Assembly (NCBI GenBank): GCA_902568465.1
Contig: CACFQR010000001.1
Location: 1-64,000, forward strand
Length of the DNA: 64,000 nucleotides
Reading direction: 5' to 3'
DNA from: an uncultured Pelagibacteraceae bacterium
GTDB taxonomy: Bacteria > Pseudomonadota > Alphaproteobacteria > Pelagibacterales > Pelagibacteraceae
Shown here: in pieces, positions 9,635 to 17,936 of the stretch
How positions within the stretch are numbered: the stretch's first letter is position 1
How the letters are laid out: every line of letters starts with the position of its first letter
Program-made: the position numbers and the translations under genes
Notes under the pieces: generated by a model
Database searches by the model: none
What the model was told of the DNA's origin: nothing
What the model saw: the letters and a program-made list of their open reading frames with translations, nothing else

Positions 9635-10861
9635 ATGAAAAAAATAAGAAAAGGAATACCTTTAATAGACCAACATGATAAAAATGGTTTTTGGGGCAAA
9701 TTTGGTGGAAATTTTATACCCGAAACTTTAAAAAAACCTGTAGAAGATTTAACTGTCTTATTTGAAAAATTAAGAAAAGATAAAAAATTTATTAAGGAAA
9801 GAGATTATTATTTTAAAAATTGGGTTGGGGCTCCTACTCCATTCATAAAACTTGAAAACTTAACTTCATATTTAGGTGGCGCTGAAATATGGGCAAAAGT
9901 TGTATCTGAAGCTAACGGCGGTGCGCACAAAATTTATAATGCAACTGTTCATAGCCTTATCGCTAAAAGAGCAGGAAAAAAATATATCGTCGGAGATACT
10001 GGAGCTGGATATGCTGGAAAAATGTTAAGCATGGCAGCAAAAAAATTTAACTTGAGGTGTAAAATATTTATGGGTGCAAAAGATATTAAAAGACAAAAAC
10101 CTAATTGTGATGCTATGCGAAAAAATGGCGCTGAAATAGTTCCTGTTTATACAGGTAGTCAAACACTTGTAGATGCAGTTAGTGAATGTATGAGATATTG
10201 GGTGTCGAATTGTGACACTACTCATATGTGTGTCGGTTCAACTGTGGGACCTAATATCTTTGTAAAAATTTGTGGGTGGAGCACATCACAAATTTCTAGG
10301 GAGCTTCATCTCCAAATTAAAAATGAATTTGGGAAAATTCCAAAGAAAATAAAATTAATAAATTGTGTTGGTGGAGGTTCATCAAGCTTTGGATTTTGGA
10401 ATGAATTTATGCATTATAACAAAAAACAATTTGAGTTTATTGGTATTGAAGCTGGCGGACCAAAAAATAGTAAAAAGCATGCTGCTCCTCTAACTTACGG
10501 ATCAAAAATTGGAATTTTGCATGGTGCAGCTCAATATGTAAATCAAAACTCTGAGGGTCAAATAGAAGAAACAGAATCTATAAGCGCAGGATTAGATTAT
10601 CCTGGAGTTTCTCCTCTACATTGTTTTCTAAAAGATACAAAGAGGGCAAGATATAGTGCGGCAACTGACGAGGAAGCTTTGAAAGCTTATCAGCTAGTTA
10701 CAAAATACGAAAATTTAAATCCAAGTTTAGAACCAAGCCATGCTTTTGCAGAAGCAATTAAAATAGCACCTAAACTGGGTAAAGATACAATTATAATTGT
10801 AAACTCTTGTGGTGATGCACAAAAAGATCGGGATATTTTAAAAAAAAGATTAGGAAAATAA
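9635..10861 (+). CDS. Tryptophan synthase beta-subunit homolog with altered catalytic motifs
   Basis: GKFGGNFIPETL N-terminus, AHK PLP lysine, CVGGGS, EESISAGLDYPGV context; KxEDLNHTG, ETGAGQHG and NLSGRGDKD replaced. Confidence 0.8.
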   Translation: MKKIRKGIPLIDQHDKNGFWGKFGGNFIPETLKKPVEDLTVLFEKLRKDKKFIKERDYYFKNWVGAPTPFIKLENLTSYLGGAEIWAKVVSEANGGAHKIYNATVHSLIAKRAGKKYIVGDTGAGYAGKMLSMAAKKFNLRCKIFMGAKDIKRQKPNCDAMRKNGAEIVPVYTGSQTLVDAVSECMRYWVSNCDTTHMCVGSTVGPNIFVKICGWSTSQISRELHLQIKNEFGKIPKKIKLINCVGGGSSSFGFWNEFMHYNKKQFEFIGIEAGGPKNSKKHAAPLTYGSKIGILHGAAQYVNQNSEGQIEETESISAGLDYPGVSPLHCFLKDTKRARYSAATDEEALKAYQLVTKYENLNPSLEPSHAFAEAIKIAPKLGKDTIIIVNSCGDAQKDRDILKKRLGK

Positions 10862-10864
10862 AAA

Positions 10865-11674
10865 ATGAGCACATCATTAATTAGTTTAGCATTTCAAAAA
10901 TCTAAAAGAGAAAAAAGACCTGCTTTGCTCACTTATACTGTAGCTGGAGATAATACTAAAAAAAAATCACTAGAAATATTAAATTCAATAGCAAATTATG
11001 CTGACATTTGCGAAATAGGTTTTCCACATAATACTCCTATCGCAGATGGTGGACAAATACAAACAGCTTCATACCGAGCAATTAAAAATGGAATTAAAAT
11101 GAGAGATATTTTTGAAATTGTAAAAAAATTTAAAAAAAATAAAAATACAAAACCTATAATTTTGATGGGTTATTATAATATGATTTACCAATATGGGCAG
11201 AACAAATTTTTAAAAAAATGTAAACAAGTAGGTGTAAATGGTTTAATTATAGTTGATCTACCTTGGCCAGACAACATGCAGTTTGCAAAAAAATGTAAAA
11301 AAAATTCTATAAATTTTGTGCAACTTTTATCACCTACTACATCTGTGGAGAGAATGAAAAAAATTATTAATAATTCTCATGACATGATTTACTATATAAG
11401 CATGTTATCTACTACTGGAGGAAGACTAAAAATATCTCCAAAAAACATTTTGAAAAATTATTTTAGAATTAAAAATATGATCAAAAAGAAAAAAAAATAT
11501 CTTGTAATCGGTTTCGGAATAACAAGTAAAAACATATCATCGTTTAAAATCTCAGATGGATGTGTTGTGGGATCGGAAATTTGTAAAAAGATCTCACAAT
11601 CTATCAAAAATAAACAAAATCCTGTCACAAATGTAAGTAATATGGTAAAAAATCTTAAGAGAAAATTAATATGA
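10865..11674 (+). CDS. Tryptophan synthase alpha-subunit homolog with altered loops
   Basis: TIM-barrel TrpA pattern CEIGFPHNTPIADGGQIQ, LMGYYN, IIVDLPWP, GFGITSK, CVVGSEI. Confidence 0.8.
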   Translation: MSTSLISLAFQKSKREKRPALLTYTVAGDNTKKKSLEILNSIANYADICEIGFPHNTPIADGGQIQTASYRAIKNGIKMRDIFEIVKKFKKNKNTKPIILMGYYNMIYQYGQNKFLKKCKQVGVNGLIIVDLPWPDNMQFAKKCKKNSINFVQLLSPTTSVERMKKIINNSHDMIYYISMLSTTGGRLKISPKNILKNYFRIKNMIKKKKKYLVIGFGITSKNISSFKISDGCVVGSEICKKISQSIKNKQNPVTNVSNMVKNLKRKLI

Positions 11675-12624
11675 ACTGGATAACACGCTGGAAAAAAATT
11701 GGAATTAAAGTAAGACAAATTTTTAAAAAGCAACCCGTTGGAGAACAAGAAACCGATTGGAAGAACTGCCCACTATGCAAAAAAATATCCTACCTTCCAG
11801 ATTTAATTAAAAACTCATATATTTGTGACTGCAGTTTTCATTTTGATTTGCCCCCAAAGATGCGTCTTGAAAGTATATTTGATTCTTCCTTCGAAATTAT
11901 TGAACCGCCAGAAAATATTGATCCAGACCCTTTAAATTTTGAAGTTGAAAATAGATACAAATACATAGAAAAAATTAAAAAATATAGAAAAGTTACTGGT
12001 CAAAAAACTGCTTTGATTTGTGCTTCTGGAAATGTTTCAAATTTAAATGCTGTTGTAGTTTGTTTTAACCCCAAATTTGGAGCGGGTCGTTTCGGTCCTG
12101 CTGAAAATGAGCATTTTTTAAAAGCAGCCAATTTTGCAATAGAAAAAAAAGTTGATATTTGGATTGTGATTTATCAAAGCTCAGGAATAGACGTACACAC
12201 TGGAGTAACAGGATTATCAGGTATGGCAAAAAGTATAGTTGCGATAAATGAAATTAAAAAAGCTGGGATCCCAACTTTTGCGATAGCCGCAAGAGCGGTT
12301 GCTGGAGGAACATATGCGTCTAGTTTTTTTATGCATGATTTTATAATGATAGAATCTAAATGTGTGGAAAATCTGCTTTTCTCTGGAAAAAGAGTAACTG
12401 CAAATATTTTAAAAGGAACTGACCAAATTCCAGAAGACTTTGGCACAGCCCCAGGAGTAATGAAATCAGGATTGGCTGATATTACTCTTGAAAATAGAAA
12501 AGAATTAAAAGACACTATAGCTAAATTAGCTAGCATTATTTTAAAGAAGGAAGAATCAAAAATATCTAATGAAGAAGAAATCGAGAATAGAGAAACTAAT
12601 ATCAAAATTTCTTCAGCTTCATAA
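11671..12624 (+). CDS. Acetyl-CoA carboxylase carboxyltransferase beta-subunit (AccD) homolog with altered active-site motifs
   Basis: MNWITRW start, CPLC/ICDC zinc-ribbon-like segment, DPLNF, AGGTYASS; immediately downstream of trpA as in accD loci. Confidence 0.75.
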   Translation: MNWITRWKKIGIKVRQIFKKQPVGEQETDWKNCPLCKKISYLPDLIKNSYICDCSFHFDLPPKMRLESIFDSSFEIIEPPENIDPDPLNFEVENRYKYIEKIKKYRKVTGQKTALICASGNVSNLNAVVVCFNPKFGAGRFGPAENEHFLKAANFAIEKKVDIWIVIYQSSGIDVHTGVTGLSGMAKSIVAINEIKKAGIPTFAIAARAVAGGTYASSFFMHDFIMIESKCVENLLFSGKRVTANILKGTDQIPEDFGTAPGVMKSGLADITLENRKELKDTIAKLASIILKKEESKISNEEEIENRETNIKISSAS

Positions 12625-13870
12625 CCGTAAGATTGATTTAAGTTTAAATCGCATCAATAGACTAAATAAAGATTTAAAAATTGATTTAAACAAATTAAGA
12701 GTAAAAACAATTACTGTTAGCGGAACCAACGGCAAATGGTCAACTGCTTCATTTATTCGTTCTATCTTTGAGTCAGCTGGTTATAAAGTGGATCTTTTTA
12801 CCTCACCACATGTACAAAATTATACAGAAAGATTCGTTTTTGAATCTAAAGAAATTTCAGAAAAAAAATTATACAATTTATTATTAGAAGTAGAAAAGAA
12901 AAACGCAGGAAAACCAATTACAGTGTTTGAGCTTTTGACAAGCGCTTTTTACTTTCATTCAGCAAAAAGATCGAATTGTGATTTATTAATTGCGGAAAAT
13001 GGATTGTTTCAAAGATACGACAGCGTATCATCTATTGGTCATCACCTCATGAATGTAACATGTCAAATAGGGCTTGATCACTTAGATTGGCTACCCAAAA
13101 ATAAAAAAACGATTGATCAAATAATCATAGAAAAAACTTCAAATATTAAAAGTTCTAATGTCGTTATATCAAAACAAAATAATAATCGAATTATAAATAA
13201 AATTAGGAAAAGTATAAAAAATAACTCAGCTAAAAAAATTATTTTTTCCAAAGATTATAATTATAAAATTAACAAAAGTGGATTTTTATATAAAGATCAG
13301 TATGGGTCTTTGCAATTGCCGAAGCCTGGCTTGCTTGGCCAACACCAGATTTCTAATGCGGCTTGTGCTATTTCAGCAGTTAGGAACCTAAATAAATATA
13401 ACATTAAAAATAAACATATTATTGAGGGAATAACATCAATAAAAAATATGAGGGGAAGATTGGAAATAATAAATAAAGGTTTTTTAAAAAAAATTGCACC
13501 TACGAATACGATTCTTTGTGACATCGCTCATAATCCAAGTGCTGGCTTAGTTGTAAGTAATTATTTAAATACTTTAAATGTTAACGAAAAAATTTATATG
13601 ATTTGTGGCATGATGAAAAATAAAATTCATGATAAATTTATATCAAATTTTAAACAAGTTCATGAAATTTTAACTGTAAATATACCGAATAACAAAAATT
13701 GTATTAAAAAAGAGGATTTAAAAAAAATAGTTGAAAAAGTGGGAATAAAAACGCAAACTAGTAATTCGGTCCAAGAGGCAATTAATTACATTGCTAAAAA
13801 AAATAAAAACTCAACAATTCTAATTACTGGTTCAATTTTTTTAATTGGAGAGGTGTTAAATATAAATTAA
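12569..13870 (+). CDS. FolC / Mur-ligase-like protein (folylpolyglutamate/dihydrofolate synthase homolog) with altered motifs
   Basis: LHNRKIDLSLNRINRL, SGTNGKWST, FTSPHVQNYTERF, GLDHLDWL, DIAHNPSAG. Confidence 0.8.
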   Translation: MKKKSRIEKLISKFLQLHNRKIDLSLNRINRLNKDLKIDLNKLRVKTITVSGTNGKWSTASFIRSIFESAGYKVDLFTSPHVQNYTERFVFESKEISEKKLYNLLLEVEKKNAGKPITVFELLTSAFYFHSAKRSNCDLLIAENGLFQRYDSVSSIGHHLMNVTCQIGLDHLDWLPKNKKTIDQIIIEKTSNIKSSNVVISKQNNNRIINKIRKSIKNNSAKKIIFSKDYNYKINKSGFLYKDQYGSLQLPKPGLLGQHQISNAACAISAVRNLNKYNIKNKHIIEGITSIKNMRGRLEIINKGFLKKIAPTNTILCDIAHNPSAGLVVSNYLNTLNVNEKIYMICGMMKNKIHDKFISNFKQVHEILTVNIPNNKNCIKKEDLKKIVEKVGIKTQTSNSVQEAINYIAKKNKNSTILITGSIFLIGEVLNIN

Positions 13871-14184
13871 ATATTTTCTTTAATCCAAGAAACTATATTA
13901 GATTTTGTTGTGGCGCCAACTTTAGTAGCTTTTAACTCACCATTCTTAAAAAGCAACATAGTTGGAATACCTCTTACGCCATACTTAGTTGGCTGATTTG
14001 GATTGTCGTCAATGTTGTGCTTGGCAATAACTACATCATTTTTCATTTCGTCAGATATTTCTTCAAGAACTGGGGCGATTTGTTTACATGGGCCACACCA
14101 CTCAGCCCAAAAGTCTGTTAATAAGATTTTATTATCTTTTACTAAGGAATCAAAAGTTTCATCTGTAGATTTAATTGTAGCCAT
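13867..14184 (-). CDS. trxA: Thioredoxin
   Basis: DFWAEWCGPCKQIAPVLEEI, VRGIPTMLLFKNGE. Confidence 0.95.
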   Translation of the reverse strand: MATIKSTDETFDSLVKDNKILLTDFWAEWCGPCKQIAPVLEEISDEMKNDVVIAKHNIDDNPNQPTKYGVRGIPTMLLFKNGELKATKVGATTKSNIVSWIKENI

Positions 14185-14219
14185 AAGATAATTTCAATTT
14201 AATAAGTTTTTTTCCAATG

Positions 14220-15638
14220 TCAACTAGCCTTTTGGTACAATTCTTCCATTTCTTCAATATAGGAATTAATCTCCTCAAGAATTTTTAATTTATCTTTATC
14301 ATCCTTAAATTTATTTCTTAAAGTGTCTATTTCAGAATATGTTCTTGGAATTGTATTCCATTTTTCTTTGTTAGTACTGAGCACTCTTGATGCAATTTCT
14401 TTGTGTATCAAATCATATTCATTTTTGGGCAAAGATTCTGGGCTTTCTTCGTATAAAATCTTTTTTCCAAAGTATTGAAAACGTTCATCTTTGAATTTCT
14501 GAAGAACTAGAAATTTATCTTTCCAATCAACCTTGTGGAATTCAGGCATTATTGCACTATCTTCTTTGCTAGCAAATTTTTTATATATAGATTCTTCTGC
14601 ATAAATATCTAGCTGAGAATCTATTTCGCTCTTATCTTTTATATCTTCCTCCAAAAGTGAACTAACTCTTTGGATAAAATTTTTATTTTTTCTAATTAGT
14701 TGTGCTCTTTCTTTTAATTTTTTAATTCCAAGTTGCTTATAATTATCAAAATAAGTTCCATAGGTAGCATTCATAATAATAGGATGTTTTTTATGTTTTA
14801 TGGTCCTCATAACTTTTGGCTTCACATCAAAAATTTCTTTTCTTAGCTCTCGGTCTGACAAATTAAAATAGTATAAAGGGTCAGCTTTTAAATCAAAAGT
14901 AAAGGGGTAGCCCCAGGGATGTGTACACAAAAAAGTTAATATAAAAGGAATAGCTTTGCCTCCATAAAAAAAGTTTGTACAAAATAATTCTTCTTTTTTA
15001 ATTATTTCAAAACACTTGTCTTTGTTGGTTGTCATTAAACTAGCTTTCCATACATTTGGGGCCTTTTTGGATAATATTTTTGCAATTTCTACAGTAGCTA
15101 AAACATCCCCCATAGCACTATGGGCCTTGTCATGCTCGATACCATTCATAGGTGCCAAATGATCCAATTTAAAAACAGGGTTATTCTTGTCACTAATTGG
15201 TGTTTTTATACAGTTAGGATAATATAGATGTGATGCCCTTGCTAATCCTAAAAGGTCACCTCTTTCATTTCCATTTGTTACAGTCAAATACGGATATTCT
15301 AGATTTTTAAATAATGTTCTTCTTAAAAATTCTTCGTCGAAATCAATACTATTGTATCCAAAAAAAATTGAATTTTTCCATTGATGAAATTTTTCTAACA
15401 TTTGTTTTATCATTTGATAGTGAGATAAATTTGTATCTTTTAACATTGAAACAGAGGATTTATTTACAATTAAAGCCATCGCCTCTGGAATAATACCAGG
15501 ACTTAACCTGCACCTTCCTTCGTATCTATCTAACTCTTGGAAATTATCATTAACAAGGACAGCGGCTGCTTCTATAATTTGTCCATAAGAAACATTGCTT
15601 GAACATGTTTCAAAATCATAAAACACATAATTTGGCAT
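14220..15638 (-). CDS. sbcB: Exodeoxyribonuclease I (SbcB)
   Basis: YDFETCSSNVSYGQIIEAAAVLV, FGYNSIDFDEEFLRR, DHLAPMNGIEHDKAHSAMGDVLATVEIAK. Confidence 0.85.
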   Translation of the reverse strand: MPNYVFYDFETCSSNVSYGQIIEAAAVLVNDNFQELDRYEGRCRLSPGIIPEAMALIVNKSSVSMLKDTNLSHYQMIKQMLEKFHQWKNSIFFGYNSIDFDEEFLRRTLFKNLEYPYLTVTNGNERGDLLGLARASHLYYPNCIKTPISDKNNPVFKLDHLAPMNGIEHDKAHSAMGDVLATVEIAKILSKKAPNVWKASLMTTNKDKCFEIIKKEELFCTNFFYGGKAIPFILTFLCTHPWGYPFTFDLKADPLYYFNLSDRELRKEIFDVKPKVMRTIKHKKHPIIMNATYGTYFDNYKQLGIKKLKERAQLIRKNKNFIQRVSSLLEEDIKDKSEIDSQLDIYAEESIYKKFASKEDSAIMPEFHKVDWKDKFLVLQKFKDERFQYFGKKILYEESPESLPKNEYDLIHKEIASRVLSTNKEKWNTIPRTYSEIDTLRNKFKDDKDKLKILEEINSYIEEMEELYQKAS

Positions 15639-15644
15639 TAGATA

Positions 15645-16691
15645 CTACTTATTGAAAGATTTTATTTTGTCAACCTTATCATTTGTTTCATCAGCTTTTT
15701 TTTCAACTGCATGGGGTGTTTTAATGTTATCTAAAGTTCTCATAATAGATCTAGCATCTCTTCCAAAGTCATCTGTATGGTTTAATGCTTCTTCTAAAGT
15801 TTTTCTTAAGCTTACAATGCCATCGAAATGTTTGTTAAACCTAGAAGAAATATTTCTTAAATCATTATAAATTTGTGTAGCATGTTTTTGTACTTTTAGA
15901 GTCTGAAAACCCATATGCAGCGACTGCAGATAGGCAGAAAGTGTATTAGGTCCAGATATTGTAATTTTATATTTTCTCATTAATTCTTGGGTTAACAATT
16001 CTTTGGTGGTTGGATCACGGTAACTAGTAAGCTCCGAAAATAAACTTTCTGTAGGTGCATAAACTATTGCAAAATCTGTAGTTTTTGGAGGTACAATATA
16101 TTTTTCGTTAATTTTTTTTGCTTTATTTCTGAAAGCGCTTGCTAATTTATCTTTAGCGTCTGTTAAGGCTTTTTTGTCCTTTGACTCTTCAGCATCAACA
16201 ATTGCTTGAAATTTTTCGACTGGCCAATGAGAGTCGATTGGAACCAAAATACCATCTTGTAACTTTACTGCAAACTCAACATTCTCTCCGGTGTCTTCTT
16301 TCATTCTTACATTGGGAATATATTGAGAAGCTGGTAATAAATCCTTTAGAAGAGAAGAAAGAGAAAATTCAGCCAACGTGCCATATTTTTTTACACCTGC
16401 TAAAATTTTACTAAAACTTGCCTGACTTTTATTTAAGTCTTCTACTTGCTTATTAAAAGCTCCTACTTTCTCATCAACTTTAGTGAGGGCCTGGGTCATA
16501 TCTCGAGTAACATCTTTTGATAAAGTATTAAAAGATGCTGACATAGTATTCATAGAGTTATTGAATGAGTCTTTTAGTTTATCAAATTCTTTACTATTTT
16601 TAATTTCCTCCCTATTTTTCCTTTGAGAAATTAAAAGATAAATCACTACACCAAGTAGTATTAAAACTATATACAAAATTGATTCTTGCAT
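15645..16691 (-). CDS. rmuC: DNA recombination protein RmuC
   Basis: N-terminal TM, coiled coil, GTLAEFSLSSLLKDLLPASQY, PIDSHWPVEKF, TESLFSEL. Confidence 0.85.
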   Translation of the reverse strand: MQESILYIVLILLGVVIYLLISQRKNREEIKNSKEFDKLKDSFNNSMNTMSASFNTLSKDVTRDMTQALTKVDEKVGAFNKQVEDLNKSQASFSKILAGVKKYGTLAEFSLSSLLKDLLPASQYIPNVRMKEDTGENVEFAVKLQDGILVPIDSHWPVEKFQAIVDAEESKDKKALTDAKDKLASAFRNKAKKINEKYIVPPKTTDFAIVYAPTESLFSELTSYRDPTTKELLTQELMRKYKITISGPNTLSAYLQSLHMGFQTLKVQKHATQIYNDLRNISSRFNKHFDGIVSLRKTLEEALNHTDDFGRDARSIMRTLDNIKTPHAVEKKADETNDKVDKIKSFNK

Positions 16692-16739
16692 TAAGAAATT
16701 ATTTTAATATCACACAAATAAGTTTTAATCAGCAAAAAA

Positions 16740-17906
16740 CTAACTTGCTTTTTTTTGATTTTTAATTTTTTCAAGCATTTCAACCGTGTTATCAATAATT
16801 GTATCTTGAAAAAGGAAAATTTCTTTAAATTTTAGTTCAAGGGTTGTATGTTTTTCTGGATTAGTTTTTATCTCTAAAACAATTTTTCCACTATTTAAGT
16901 TATTATCTTTAACATAGCATAAAATTAAAAAATCCTCTGAAGACTCTTCTTCTAGCCATTTTAAATAAATTTCTCCATGTTCCATTGATAAATCCTGTAC
17001 TTTTAATGGCGACATATTTCTGCTTAGATAATTTTTATTTATAAAAAAAGCCATACTTCTAAGACTTCTTGTAAATGGAAGTAAAGTGTTTTCAATCTGA
17101 GACTTTTCAAATATGAACTGCCTTTCTCTTTCTAATAAAGCTGTTTTATCCTCGTCTCCACTTAATTCTATTCCAAGGTCTTCGATCCTACTTCTTAATT
17201 TTTCTTCCTGTAGTTTTTTGTAGCGATCTTTTATTGCCTGTATTTTTTCAAGGGTTGGTTCGTAAGCTTCTTTTAAATTTTGAAGAGCATACTTTTCTAG
17301 AGCCAAAGTTTCACGATTCATCCTTTCTTCAAATTTTTCGATTTGTTTGGAAATTTTTAAATTTTCTAATATTTTCTTTTGTTGAATGGCTTTCTCTTTT
17401 CTTGCTTCTCTTTCAGCCTGACGTAAATAAATCTGAATTTCTGCTTTTGATTGTTTGGCAAATTGAATTTTTTCTCTTAGCTCTTTTTGCTTTTGTTCTA
17501 AAATTATTCTTTGTCTCTCCTTTTTTATTTTTTCTTCTTCTTTTACTCTCTCATTTTCAGCTTTTAATTTATTTAGTCGTGTTTTTTCTCGATAACGATC
17601 GTAAGCAACAAATAAAGGATTTAAAGCTAAATTTATTATTTTAGTAGCTAAACTTGATAATTGTTTTTGCAAATTAAAATTCTTTTTCTTTTTTTTAATT
17701 TTAATTTTAATTTTAATTTTGGGTATTTTAAATTTTGGTAGTTTTATTTTTTTAAGTCTTTCGAGCGGCTGTTTCTTTTTAAGCTTATTTAATTTTTTTT
17801 TCTTTTTTGCTTTTCGAAATTTCCTATTGACTTTTTTAATTTTTAGTTTTTTTGGTTTTTTAGAGGAAATTTTTTTACTAAATTTTCTTTTATTTTTTTT
17901 TTTCAT
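16740..17906 (-). CDS. Hypothetical protein: extreme Lys-rich N-terminal tail plus coiled coil and C-terminal globular domain
   Basis: MKKKNKRKFSKKISSKKPKKLKIKK...KFKIPKIKIKIKIKKKKK; long E/K/R heptad region. Confidence 0.75.
   Translation of the reverse strand: MKKKNKRKFSKKISSKKPKKLKIKKVNRKFRKAKKKKKLNKLKKKQPLERLKKIKLPKFKIPKIKIKIKIKKKKKNFNLQKQLSSLATKIINLALNPLFVAYDRYREKTRLNKLKAENERVKEEEKIKKERQRIILEQKQKELREKIQFAKQSKAEIQIYLRQAEREARKEKAIQQKKILENLKISKQIEKFEERMNRETLALEKYALQNLKEAYEPTLEKIQAIKDRYKKLQEEKLRSRIEDLGIELSGDEDKTALLERERQFIFEKSQIENTLLPFTRSLRSMAFFINKNYLSRNMSPLKVQDLSMEHGEIYLKWLEEESSEDFLILCYVKDNNLNSGKIVLEIKTNPEKHTTLELKFKEIFLFQDTIIDNTVEMLEKIKNQKKAS
17693..17720. repeat. Hexanucleotide TTTTAA tandem repeat (4 copies plus TTTT), coding IK repeats on minus strand
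   Basis: ttttaattttaattttaattttaatttt. Confidence 0.85.
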
Positions 17907-17936
17907 TAGAAACTACTTTAATTATATATAGACCGT

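Noticed and set aside
12174-12605. 143-aa minus-strand ORF within the AccD homolog
   Set aside because: Antisense overlap with a long syntenic CDS, no recognisable domain
9635-13870. Simple pseudogenisation of trpBA-accD-folC
   Set aside because: All frames are full length with coupled overlaps, and fold-critical residues persist; decay would be expected to bring stops or frameshifts. Not excluded, so kept as an alternative in the finding
17234-17644. 136-aa plus-strand Leu/Phe-rich ORF opposite the Lys-rich protein
   Set aside because: Mirror image of Lys/Glu-rich codons on the other strand; membrane-like composition is an artefact
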